NCBI GenBank assembly: GCA_020853395.1 | Contig: JADYYY010000010.1 | Location: 452,075 to 516,074 of the forward strand | Direction of reading: 5' to 3' | Length of the DNA: 64,000 nt | From: Acidobacteriota bacterium | GTDB lineage: Bacteria > Acidobacteriota > Vicinamibacteria > Vicinamibacterales > SCN-69-37 | The notes under the pieces: model-generated | The model's database searches: none | Seen by the model: the letters and a program-made list of their open reading frames with translations, nothing else | What the model was told of the DNA's origin: nothing | Translations under genes and position numbers: made by a program | Shown: positions 34,163 to 42,436 of the stretch, piece by piece | How the letters are laid out: every line of letters begins with the position of its first letter | How positions within the stretch are numbered: position 1 is the stretch's first letter

Positions 34163-36940
34163 ATGCGTGCCGCGATCGCGTTTGCCGCGCTGGCGCTCCT
34201 GGCGCCGCGCCTCGTGGCCCGCGATCAGGCCGGTGCCGATCCGTCCGTGCTGCAGGATCTGCGCTGGCGAAGCCTCGGGCCCTTCCGCGGGGGCTACGCG
34301 ACGGCCGTGGCTGGCGTCGCGTCGCGACCCTTCGTGCTCTATCTCGGGACGGCGGACGGCGGCGTCTGGCAGACGACCGACGCCGGCCGCACTTGGCAGC
34401 CGCTCTTCGACGAGCAGGCCGTCGGCTCGATCGGCGCCATCGCGGTCGCGCCATCGAACCCGCAGATCGTCTACGCCGGAACGGGCGCGCGCGCGGATCG
34501 CGATCGAGCCAACCGCGGCGGCGGCATCTACCGCTCCGCCGATGGAGGCCGCACGTGGACGCGCCTCGGGTTGACGTCCACGCAGCACATCGCACGCATC
34601 GCGGTCGATCCGCGGGATGCCGACCGCGTGCTCGTCGCGGTCCTCGGGTCGCCGTCCTCAGCCGACGCCGAGCGCGGTGTCTTTCGATCCATCGACGGCG
34701 GGCGCACGTTCGCGCGCGTCCTGTCCGGCGGATCCGATACGGGCGCTGCGGACGTGGTGCTGGATCCCAGCGCGGCGTCGATCGCGTACGCGTCGTTGTG
34801 GCACGTTCGCCGGCGGCCGTGGGATGGCGAAGCCGTCAGCGGAAGCGAGTCGGGCGTGTACAAGTCCACCGACGAGGGCGTGACGTGGCGCAGGCTGGAC
34901 ACGCCCGCGGCAGCGTCCGGTCCGTTCACCGGCCGCCTGACATTGGCCGTCGCGCCGTCCGACAGCACGCGCGTGTTCGCGCTCGCTTCCGGCGGGCCGG
35001 GTGCCGGGCTCTACGTCTCGACCAACGGCGGCGAGCGGTGGACCGCGGCCGGCGGCACGGCAGCGCTCGGCGCCAGTGAAGCTGGACGCGTCGTCGCCGC
35101 ACGCGACCCGTCGGGCCGGTCGATCCTGTACGTCACGGGCGCGAGCGTGTGGCGCTCGACCGATCTGGGCGGCTCGTTCTCGCGCTGGATCGACGATGCC
35201 GGCGACGCCCGCTACGAGGATCTCTGGATCAACCCCCAGGCCGAATCGGTGGCGGCCGTGGCGGGCAGCCGCGGGGCGCTCGTGACGGTCAACGGCGGCG
35301 AATCCTGGAGCGAGCCCGACACGCAGCCGTTCGGCGAGTTCTCGAGCGTCGCGATCGACACGGTCTACCCGTTTCGTGCGTGCGGCTCGGACCCGGCCTC
35401 GGGAGCGGGCTGTCTCGCGCTTCGAGGCGACTCCGGGCGCGTGACGCGGCAGGACTGGCGCCCGATCGGTCCAGGCGACCGCGGCGTCGTCCGTCCGGAT
35501 CCGAACGATCCCGACGTGCTGTACAGCGGCGGCCTGTCGCGGCACGATCGGAGGACCGGCCAGACGCAGGAAGTGGGGCCCGACATCGGCGAGCGCAACG
35601 GTCGACCGGCGCCGCCGGTGACCTTCGCGCCGGCCGACACGCGCGCGCTGCTCGTCGCCGGCGACGTCATCTGGAAATCGACGACCGCGGGTTACACGTG
35701 GACCGCCATCAGCCCGCCGCTGGCAAAAGACGTCGACGCCGGCGTCGGCCGCGTCCGCAGCCAGGTGGCCGCGCTCGCGCCGTCCCCTGTCGACGCGCGA
35801 ACGATCTGGGCCGGGACGGACGGCGGCGCCGTCCATGTCACGCGCGATGGGGGCACGACGTGGCGCGACGTGACGCCCGCAGCCACACAGGACTGGTCGC
35901 GCGTCGCCGCGATCGAGCCGTCGCACTTCGACGGCAATACGGCCTATGTGGCCGTCGATCGCCGGCGTCTCGGCGACGCCGCGCCTCACGTGCTGCGCAC
36001 GCGCGATGGCGGCACGACGTGGACGGACGTCGGCTCGTCGCTGCCCGCCGACGCGACGGCCTACGTTGTCCGCGAGGATCAATTCCGGCGCGGGCTGCTC
36101 TTCGCCGGCACCGCGCGGTCGGTGTTCGTCTCGTTCGACGACGGGGATCGGTGGCAACCGCTCCGCCTGAACCTGCCGCCGACGGCCGTGAAGGATCTGG
36201 CGATCCGCGAGTCCACGCTCGTCGCCGCGACGGGAGGCCGGGGCTTCTGGGCGCTCGACGATCTCTCGGTGCTCCGCCAGATCACCGCCGACATCGCTCG
36301 GGCCAGCGCGTTCCTGTTTCGTCCCGCCACGGCCTGGCGCACTGGTGCCGTGACGCCGAGCGAGCGCCCGGCCGAACCGGGCTCGGCCCCCAACCCGCCC
36401 ACGGGCGCGTGGATCTTCTACTTGATCGGCGCCTCGGTTTCGGAGCCGGTGACGCTCGAAATCATCGAGACGGCGACGAACGACGTGATCCGGCGGTTCT
36501 CCTCGGCCGACGCGCCCGCCGCGCTCGATGGTCGTCCCGGTTTGCACCATGTCGTCTGGGATCTGCGGTACACGCCGATCGAGGGGCGCGCGCCGATGGT
36601 CGTGCCGGGCGCCTACCAGGTGAGGCTGACCGCCGCCGGGCAGCCGCAACGGCAGGCGGTGCTCGTGCGGCTCGATCCGCGGCTGCGCACACCGCCCACC
36701 GAGCTGGCGGCCTTGCTCAAGCTCGGTCGGACGATTCACGCGAAGCGGGCCGAGCTCGTCGCGGCGTTGGAACGGACGGCCGACGCCGAGCGGCGCGGCG
36801 ATCTCCGCCGGGCGCTCGACCGATTGAATCTGCTCTTCGACGTCGTCCAGCAGGCCGACGTGCGGCCGACCGCCGCCGTGGACGCCGCGATTGCGGCGGC
36901 CATGGAACAGGCCGCGACCGTGCTGGCGCCGCTTCCCTGA
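34163..36940 (+). CDS. Secreted Asp-box / sortilin-like beta-propeller protein
   Basis: About 925 aa, with a signal peptide (RAAIAFAALALLAPRLVA). About eleven Asp-box-like turns (consensus SxDxGxTW) recur: TTDAGRTW, SADGGRTW, SIDGGRTF, STDEGVTW, STNGGERW, TDLGGSF, TVNGGESW, STTAGYTW, TRDGGTTW twice and SFDDGDRW. They predict one or two beta-propellers as in VPS10/sortilin-like exoglycan-processing or photosystem-assembly-like proteins. A C-terminal FlgD-like beta domain (LHHVVWDLRYTP, VVPGAYQVRLTAAG) and a helical tail (about 840-925) follow. Function is unknown; extracellular glycan or protein binding is plausible. The ATG at 34163 is preferred for the signal peptide; a GTG at 34145 is the alternative. 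Confidence 0.85.
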   Translation: MRAAIAFAALALLAPRLVARDQAGADPSVLQDLRWRSLGPFRGGYATAVAGVASRPFVLYLGTADGGVWQTTDAGRTWQPLFDEQAVGSIGAIAVAPSNPQIVYAGTGARADRDRANRGGGIYRSADGGRTWTRLGLTSTQHIARIAVDPRDADRVLVAVLGSPSSADAERGVFRSIDGGRTFARVLSGGSDTGAADVVLDPSAASIAYASLWHVRRRPWDGEAVSGSESGVYKSTDEGVTWRRLDTPAAASGPFTGRLTLAVAPSDSTRVFALASGGPGAGLYVSTNGGERWTAAGGTAALGASEAGRVVAARDPSGRSILYVTGASVWRSTDLGGSFSRWIDDAGDARYEDLWINPQAESVAAVAGSRGALVTVNGGESWSEPDTQPFGEFSSVAIDTVYPFRACGSDPASGAGCLALRGDSGRVTRQDWRPIGPGDRGVVRPDPNDPDVLYSGGLSRHDRRTGQTQEVGPDIGERNGRPAPPVTFAPADTRALLVAGDVIWKSTTAGYTWTAISPPLAKDVDAGVGRVRSQVAALAPSPVDARTIWAGTDGGAVHVTRDGGTTWRDVTPAATQDWSRVAAIEPSHFDGNTAYVAVDRRRLGDAAPHVLRTRDGGTTWTDVGSSLPADATAYVVREDQFRRGLLFAGTARSVFVSFDDGDRWQPLRLNLPPTAVKDLAIRESTLVAATGGRGFWALDDLSVLRQITADIARASAFLFRPATAWRTGAVTPSERPAEPGSAPNPPTGAWIFYLIGASVSEPVTLEIIETATNDVIRRFSSADAPAALDGRPGLHHVVWDLRYTPIEGRAPMVVPGAYQVRLTAAGQPQRQAVLVRLDPRLRTPPTELAALLKLGRTIHAKRAELVAALERTADAERRGDLRRALDRLNLLFDVVQQADVRPTAAVDAAIAAAMEQAATVLAPLP

Positions 36941-37072
36941 CGTCCACCGTGTGCTCGCGCGACGCTTGCACGACGGGAATGAATCAGCGACGATGAGCGC
37001 CGCCTGAACGGTGCGCCGCAGTCGACCGAGAACCAGGTCAATTCAGGCCCCCCTGAAGAGGAGAACGACGAC

Positions 37073-37846
37073 ATGCTCGGTGCCGCGTCGCTGCTCGCCG
37101 TCGGCCTGACGATTGCCGGCGCCGCGCAGGCGCCCGTGCCGGCGGCCGCCGCGCCTCCTCCCGATCGGCCGTTCACCGGCCTCATCGCCAACCTGGGCCA
37201 CGACGTCGCGGCCCTGCCGTCAACCGCGACCGCCGCGGCGTTGGCGGTCGGCGGCGTCGGAGCACTCGTCACGCATCCGTCCGACGACAACGTGGCCGGT
37301 TGGATGGCCGCCAGGCCGCATGCGGCGTACACGTCGGTCGGTCGCGTCGCTGGCGACGGCTGGACGCAGGCGGGCATTGCGGTCGGCACGTACGTGCTCG
37401 GCGTCGCGGTGCACCACCGCCCGACGAGTCATCTCGGCGCGGACCTCATCCGCGGCCAGTTCCTGACCGGGCTCGTGACGCACGGGCTCAAGCTCGGCGT
37501 CGATCGCCGCCGCCCGAGCGGCGGCCCTCACTCGTTTCCGTCGGGTCACACCTCGTCGGCGTTCCTCACGGCAGCCGTCGTGGGCGAGCACTACGGCTGG
37601 CGCGCCGGCCTGCCGGCCTACGCGCTGGCGGGCTTCATCGGGTGGACGAGAGTACGTGACGACGCGCACTGGATGACCGACGTGATCGTGGGCGGGACGG
37701 TGGGCACGATCGTCGGACGGACGGTGGCCCGCGGCCATCGAGCGCAGAGCTGGACGGTCAGCATCTCGCCGGGCGCCGGCGGGTTCGCGGTGTCGATCGT
37801 CAGGATCCCGTCGGATCGGACGCGCGCCGCGCGGTCGTCGCGCTGA
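37073..37846 (+). CDS. PAP2-family phosphatase (exported or membrane-bound)
   Basis: A 257-aa phosphatidic-acid-phosphatase-type protein. The N-terminus is a signal-like helix (LLAVGLTIAGAAQA). The three catalytic motifs are present: KLGVDRRRP (about 140-148, KX6RP), SFPSGHTS (155-161) and TRVRDDAHWMTD (192-203, the Sx RX5HX3D motif with Thr for Ser). The substrate could be a lipid phosphate, undecaprenyl pyrophosphate or another phosphomonoester. The ribosome site GAAGAGGAG precedes the ATG, and a 6-bp hairpin TTCAGG/CCTGAA (37042-37057) touches it. Confidence 0.88.
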   Translation: MLGAASLLAVGLTIAGAAQAPVPAAAAPPPDRPFTGLIANLGHDVAALPSTATAAALAVGGVGALVTHPSDDNVAGWMAARPHAAYTSVGRVAGDGWTQAGIAVGTYVLGVAVHHRPTSHLGADLIRGQFLTGLVTHGLKLGVDRRRPSGGPHSFPSGHTSSAFLTAAVVGEHYGWRAGLPAYALAGFIGWTRVRDDAHWMTDVIVGGTVGTIVGRTVARGHRAQSWTVSISPGAGGFAVSIVRIPSDRTRAARSSR

Positions 37847-37876
37847 GTGCGCCGGATGAGCCGCCGTGCCGGCGCG

Positions 37877-38311
37877 CTACCGGGTGCCGGTGGCGCCGAA
37901 GCCGCCGCGCGTCTCGCGGCCGATCTCGCGCGTCTCCTGCCACGCGACCCGTACGAACGGCAGGACCACGCCTTGCGCGAGACGGTCGCCAGCCTCGACG
38001 GTCACGGGTCGCGACGTCACGTTGATCACCTGGATTTTGATCTCGTCACCGGGCCCGCAGTAGTCCGAGTCCACGACGCCGACGCCGTTGGCGACCATCA
38101 GGCCGCGACGCAACGGCGTGCTGCTCCGGGCGAAGATCGCCAGGAAGTGGCCGGCCGGCACTTCGATGACGAGGCCGGTCGGCACGAGCGCCACTTCCCC
38201 AGGCCCGATCGTCATCCCGAGGCTGGACGCGAGATCGAAGCCGGCCGCTCCGGCCGTCTGATAGCTCGGCAGCGCGAGGTCGTCGCGAAGTCGAGTTATG
38301 CGTACCTCCAT
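37877..38311 (-). CDS. dut: dUTP diphosphatase (trimeric dUTPase)
   Basis: A 144-aa enzyme that hydrolyses dUTP to dUMP, keeping uracil out of DNA and feeding thymidylate synthesis. Motifs 1-5 are visible in order: AAGFDLAS, ARSSTPLRRG, NGVGVVDSDYCGPGDE (catalytic Asp), GDRLAQGVV and the P-loop-like C-terminus RGGFGATGTR. The ATG at 38311 (MEVRITRLRDD) was chosen. The frame is open 27 codons upstream, but TATGCT ends 9 bases before this ATG, which suggests transcription starts there. It converges with the PAP2 gene. Confidence 0.94.
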   Translation of the reverse strand: MEVRITRLRDDLALPSYQTAGAAGFDLASSLGMTIGPGEVALVPTGLVIEVPAGHFLAIFARSSTPLRRGLMVANGVGVVDSDYCGPGDEIKIQVINVTSRPVTVEAGDRLAQGVVLPFVRVAWQETREIGRETRGGFGATGTR

Positions 38312-38412
38312 GGTTGGCGTAGCATATCGTGGCGGCGCGGCACCGATCGATTGACGGATGCCCCGGCGCCTTCTCGCCGAATCCTCGTTCATTTCGTGTC
38401 CCCGGCTGTCGC

Positions 38413-40560
38413 ATGAGTTTTCCTGAACCTCTCGAGCTTCCTCTTCGTGTCAACCGGCTGCGCGAGCTCGCGCACGATCTCTGGTGGGCGTGGCACCCGG
38501 CGCGTGAGACGTTTCGCCGGCTCGATTACCACCAGTGGCGCTACACCGGGCACAACCCGGTCCGCATGCTGGATCGGCTGAAGCCCGAGACGCTGGCGCG
38601 GGCGCTGCAGGATCCGGTCTTCCTGTCGTACTACGACTCGGCGATCACGGCGCTCGACGCGATGCGCGCGGCGACCACGACCTGGTGGCAGGAGCACATC
38701 GACCCGGACCGGAGCCACGTCGTGGCGTACTTCTGCGCCGAGTTCGCGCTCCACCAGTCGCTGCCGATCTATGCCGGCGGCCTCGGCGTCCTTGCCGGCG
38801 ATCACTGCAAGGAGGCCAGCGACCTCGGGCTGCCGCTCGTCGGCGTCGGCTTCATGTATCCGCAGGGCTACTTCCGGCAGCGCGTGTCGCCCGAAGGCTG
38901 GCAGCAGGAGGTGTACGAGCGGCTCGACTGGACGAGCGCGCCCGTCTCGCACGCGTACACGCCCGACGGCCACCCGTGCCTCGTCACGGTGCCGCTCGGC
39001 ACCCGCACCGTGACGGTCCGCGTGTGGAACGTGACGCTCGGCCGCGTGCGGCTGGTGTTGCTCGACACCGATCTCGAGGACAACCAGCCGTGGGACCGCG
39101 AGCTGTCCGCACGGCTGTACGGCGGCGGGCAGGACACGCGGCTGCAGCAGGAAGTCGTGCTCGGTCTCGGCGGCGTGCTCGCGCTGCGAGCGCTCGGGCT
39201 CACGCCGGCCGTCTGGCACCTGAACGAAGGGCACGCCGCGTTCGTCGTGCTGCAGCGGCTCCGCGACTTCCTCGCCGCGGGCCGGTCCTGGGAGAACGCG
39301 CTCGACGAAGTGCGCCGCACGACGGTGTTCACGACGCACACGCCCGTACCGGCGGGCCACGACGCCTTCCCGTTCCATCTCGTCGAGCAGCAGCTCGCGC
39401 ACTGCTGGGGCACGATGAACGGCCACGCCAGCGAGTTCCTCGGCCTCGGCACGTACGACTCCGGCATGGGCTCGCAGTTCAACATGACGGCGCTGGCGAT
39501 GCGGTCCGCCGGGTTCGTCAACGCCGTGAGCCAGCTCCACGGCGACGTCACGCGCGACATGTTCGCGCCGCTCTGGCCCGACGTACCGTCGCGGGAGCGG
39601 CCGGTGAACACCATCACGAACGGCGTGCACGTGCCGTCGTGGGTCGCGGCGACGATGGCGAAGCTGTTCGAGAAATACGTGAGCCCGGCCTGGCGCGAGC
39701 AGTACGACGACCGGACCATGTGGCAGCGCGTGCTCGACATTCCGGACGCCGAGCTGTGGGCCGCGCGCGAGGCGCTTCGCGCCTACCTGATCCAGTTCGC
39801 CCGTGAACGCGCGCGCACGCGCTGGGCCGACGAACAGGCCGCCGCGAACCGCATGATGGCGAGCGGCCTGCTGCTCGATCCGTCCGCGCTCACGATCGGC
39901 TTCGCCCGCCGGTTCACCGCCTACAAGCGTCCGGATCTGCTGTTCCGCGACCTGGATCGGCTGGCGCAGCTCGTCACCGCCCTCGACCGGCCCGTGCAGT
40001 TCGTCTTCGCGGGCAAGGCGCATCCGGCCGACGAAGCCGGCAAGCACCACCTCCAGCACGTGTTCAGAGAGGCCGTCAATCCGAGGTTCAGCGGCCGCAT
40101 CGCCTTCGTCGACGATTACGATCTGCACGTCGCGCACCTGCTCGTGCAGGGCTGCGACGTCTGGCTCAACACGCCTCGCCGGCCGCTCGAAGCCAGCGGC
40201 ACGAGCGGCATGAAGGCGGCGATGAACGGCGTCCTCCACCTGAGCATCGCCGACGGATGGTGGGCGGAAGGCTACAGCGGGCACAACGGCTGGCAGATCG
40301 TCGGGCGGGCGGCCTCGCCCGATCCCGGCGCGCAGGATGCGGCCGACGCCGAAGCGCTGTACGAGCTGCTCGAGCACGAGATCGTGCCGACGTTCTACGA
40401 CCGGGACGCGGCGGGCGTGCCGCGGCGCTGGCTGGCGATGGTCAAGCAGGCGATCCTGACGATCACGCCGCGCTTCTCGGCGCGCCGCATGCTCAAGGAA
40501 TACGCCGAACGCGCGTACGCCCCGGCCGTCAGGTCGCAGGCGCTGCAGGCGCAGGAGTAG
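38413..40560 (+). CDS. Alpha-glucan phosphorylase (GlgP/MalP family)
   Basis: A PLP-dependent phosphorylase of 715 aa releasing glucose-1-phosphate from glycogen-type glucans. The N-terminal domain with RELAHDLWWAWHPARETF (DUF3417 type) marks the shorter alpha-glucan phosphorylase subclass. AYFCAEFALHQSLPIYAGGLG, the substrate/PLP-contact FARRFTAYKRPDLL and the PLP-lysine segment EASGTSGMKAAMNGV are conserved. The ATG at 38413 was chosen because the conserved protein begins MSFPEPLELPLRVNRL. No clear ribosome site is seen. No other glg gene is adjacent. A 11-bp hairpin follows its stop. Confidence 0.93.
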   Translation: MSFPEPLELPLRVNRLRELAHDLWWAWHPARETFRRLDYHQWRYTGHNPVRMLDRLKPETLARALQDPVFLSYYDSAITALDAMRAATTTWWQEHIDPDRSHVVAYFCAEFALHQSLPIYAGGLGVLAGDHCKEASDLGLPLVGVGFMYPQGYFRQRVSPEGWQQEVYERLDWTSAPVSHAYTPDGHPCLVTVPLGTRTVTVRVWNVTLGRVRLVLLDTDLEDNQPWDRELSARLYGGGQDTRLQQEVVLGLGGVLALRALGLTPAVWHLNEGHAAFVVLQRLRDFLAAGRSWENALDEVRRTTVFTTHTPVPAGHDAFPFHLVEQQLAHCWGTMNGHASEFLGLGTYDSGMGSQFNMTALAMRSAGFVNAVSQLHGDVTRDMFAPLWPDVPSRERPVNTITNGVHVPSWVAATMAKLFEKYVSPAWREQYDDRTMWQRVLDIPDAELWAAREALRAYLIQFARERARTRWADEQAAANRMMASGLLLDPSALTIGFARRFTAYKRPDLLFRDLDRLAQLVTALDRPVQFVFAGKAHPADEAGKHHLQHVFREAVNPRFSGRIAFVDDYDLHVAHLLVQGCDVWLNTPRRPLEASGTSGMKAAMNGVLHLSIADGWWAEGYSGHNGWQIVGRAASPDPGAQDAADAEALYELLEHEIVPTFYDRDAAGVPRRWLAMVKQAILTITPRFSARRMLKEYAERAYAPAVRSQALQAQE

Positions 40561-40566
40561 ACAGGC

Positions 40567-40591
40567 GGAGACGCCGCGATGCGGCGTCTCC
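40567..40591 (+). terminator. Hairpin after the alpha-glucan phosphorylase gene
   Basis: A perfect 11-bp stem (GGAGACGCCGC / GCGGCGTCTCC) with a GAT loop, followed by GGTTTCATAT rather than a proper T-run. It may be a weak or factor-assisted terminator. Its right arm lies where the -35 region of the next promoter should be. Confidence 0.55.
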
Positions 40592-40598
40592 GGTTTCA

Positions 40599-40604
40599 TA
40601 TAAT
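40599..40604 (+). promoter_or_regulatory. Consensus -10 box of the zinc-ribbon gene (leaderless arrangement)
   Basis: Perfect TATAAT ending 7 bases before the ATG at 40612. There is no Shine-Dalgarno sequence. The start site should therefore be at or next to the start codon. Confidence 0.55.
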
Positions 40605-40611
40605 TCCTCGA

Positions 40612-41070
40612 ATGGCCCGAAAGACCGCCGAACGTGTCCGCTGTGCGCTCTGTGGCGCGAAGGACGTCTCCGAACCCCGCGGCGACGAGCGCTACTGCCA
40701 CGAGTGCTGGGACAAGAAGATCGCCGTCGAGGACATCGTCGCGCGCGAGTTCACGCTGAAGCGCTACATCCGCGCGCACAGCGCCGAGAAGTACCTCGTC
40801 TATCATTCGACGCAGAAACGCCCCGTCGGCCAGGTGCAGGTGATCGACGACGGCTTCGACCTCTTCCTGACGGTGCTGCTCTACCCGACGTTCGTCTGGG
40901 ACGACGAGGCGTATCACCTGGAGAACGACCCGGAGCACCGCAGCTTCGCCGAAATCCTCGTCGACGTGGTCGCCGCCGACGTCATCGAGCCGTGGGGCGG
41001 CGGCAAATGGCACCTCGAGGTCTTCCGATCCACGGCGTCCGAGCCGGACGACTGGAACGGCGAGATGTGA
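40612..41070 (+). CDS. Unrecognised protein with N-terminal CxxC zinc-ribbon-like knuckles
   Basis: A 152-aa soluble protein. The start has two paired cysteine motifs (RCALCGAKD at about 10-18 and RYCHECWDK at about 28-36), the layout of a small treble-clef or zinc-ribbon knuckle. The rest is acidic and aromatic with no family I can name (VAREFTLKRYIRAHSAEKY, DDGFDLFLTVLLYPTFVWDD, VEPWGGGKWHLEVFRS). It could be a nucleic-acid or protein adaptor, but this is unsupported. The first ATG of the open frame is at 40579, inside the hairpin; I prefer 40612 because of the TATAAT position and because the conserved-looking part begins there. Confidence 0.72.
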   Translation: MARKTAERVRCALCGAKDVSEPRGDERYCHECWDKKIAVEDIVAREFTLKRYIRAHSAEKYLVYHSTQKRPVGQVQVIDDGFDLFLTVLLYPTFVWDDEAYHLENDPEHRSFAEILVDVVAADVIEPWGGGKWHLEVFRSTASEPDDWNGEM

Positions 41071-41160
41071 GGCCGCGGCCGGTTGCGAAAACTTTCCACG
41101 CGCCGCCGCCGTCCTAGTACGCAGCTTGGTGCCGATGGCACGGGAGCTGCTCATCCGCGC

Positions 41161-42342
41161 ATGCCGCTCGACATCGGGAAGGTGCAGGAGCAGTTGAGGA
41201 CCGATGGGCTCGACGGCTGGCTCCTGTACGACTTCCACGGACAGAATGCCATCGCCGCGAAGCTCGCCGGGCTCGCCGGCCGGCACACCACGCGGCGGTG
41301 GTTCTATTTCATCCCAGCGGACGGGGCACCGAGAAAGCTCGTCCATGCCATCGAACCGGGAGTGCTGGATGAGCTTCCCGGCGAAGCCGAGACCTACGCC
41401 GGCCGCGAAGAGCTCGCGTCGCGTCTTCGCGCGCTGCTCGCGGGCGCGCCCGTCGTGGCGATGGAGTACTCGCCGGACAATGCCGTCCCCTACGTGTCGC
41501 GCGTCGACGCCGGGACGGTCGAGTTCATCCGCGGTCTCGGCGTGCGCGTGGTCTCGTCCGGCGACCTGGTCGGCCGCTTCGAAGCCGCCTGGAACAACGA
41601 GGCGATCGCGTCACATCGCGCCGCCTCGGAGAAGCTCTATCGGGTGAAGGATCGGACGTTCGAGCTCCTGGAAGCCCGCCTGGGCGCTCGCGAACCGCTC
41701 CACGAGTTCGAAGTGCAGCAGACCATGGCGGAGTGGATGCAGTCCGAAGGGTTGGTGACGGACGCGCTGCCCATCGTGGCCGTGGACGAACATACGGCAA
41801 ATCCTCACTACTCACCCACCCGCGACCAGAGCGGGCGCATCGGATCGGGCAGCCTCGTGCTGCTGGACCTGTGGGGCAAGCTGGATCGGCCTGGCGCCGT
41901 CTACGCCGATATCACCTGGATGGGATACTCGGGCGACGCGCCGGCCGAGATCCACACGGCGTTCGCGCTCGTCGTCGCCGGACGCGACGCGGCGGTCCGA
42001 TTGGTGCAATCACGCGTGGAGGAGGGGCGGCCGGTCCGCGGTTGGGAGGTCGATCGGGCGGCTCGGCAGGTCATCGCCGACGGCGGATACGGTGCGGCGT
42101 TCATTCACCGGACCGGGCACAGCCTGGGCGAGGGCGTCCACGGAAACGGCGTGCACATGGACGACTTCGAGACGCACGACGACCGGCGGCTGCTGGAGGG
42201 GACGGGCTTCACGATCGAGCCCGGGATCTACACGCCGGCGTTCGGCGTGCGGACGGAGATCAACGTGGTCGTCGGCGCCCGCACCGTCGAGGTGACCGGC
42301 CCGAGGCAGCACGAGCTCGTGAGGATTGGAGTACGAACGTGA
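41161..42342 (+). CDS. M24 family metallopeptidase (Xaa-Pro aminopeptidase-like)
   Basis: A 393-aa pita-bread-fold enzyme. The N-terminal domain (creatinase type) covers residues 1-150. The catalytic domain has the dinuclear metal ligands: Asp in VLLDLWGKL, Asp in YADITWMGY, His in HRTGHSLGEGVHG, Glu in FTIEPGIY and Glu in VRTEINVV. All five are present. It probably cleaves X-Pro peptides or is a related dipeptidase. The ATG at 41161 was chosen because the upstream part of the frame lacks homology character; GGAG lies 12 bases before it. Cytoplasmic, no signal peptide. Confidence 0.9.
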   Translation: MPLDIGKVQEQLRTDGLDGWLLYDFHGQNAIAAKLAGLAGRHTTRRWFYFIPADGAPRKLVHAIEPGVLDELPGEAETYAGREELASRLRALLAGAPVVAMEYSPDNAVPYVSRVDAGTVEFIRGLGVRVVSSGDLVGRFEAAWNNEAIASHRAASEKLYRVKDRTFELLEARLGAREPLHEFEVQQTMAEWMQSEGLVTDALPIVAVDEHTANPHYSPTRDQSGRIGSGSLVLLDLWGKLDRPGAVYADITWMGYSGDAPAEIHTAFALVVAGRDAAVRLVQSRVEEGRPVRGWEVDRAARQVIADGGYGAAFIHRTGHSLGEGVHGNGVHMDDFETHDDRRLLEGTGFTIEPGIYTPAFGVRTEINVVVGARTVEVTGPRQHELVRIGVRT

Positions 42343-42436
42343 AGGACGCCCGCCGCCCGGCGACATCGATCGCGGGCGCCCGGCGTCGAAATTGAGGACA
42401 ATGAGTACTCCGAAGGAAGGACGAACGGAGCTTGAT

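Noticed and set aside
38389..41346. A 985-codon minus-strand open frame across glgP and its neighbours
   Set aside because: It is antisense to a clear alpha-glucan phosphorylase, spans several genes, and its composition is that of a GC shadow.
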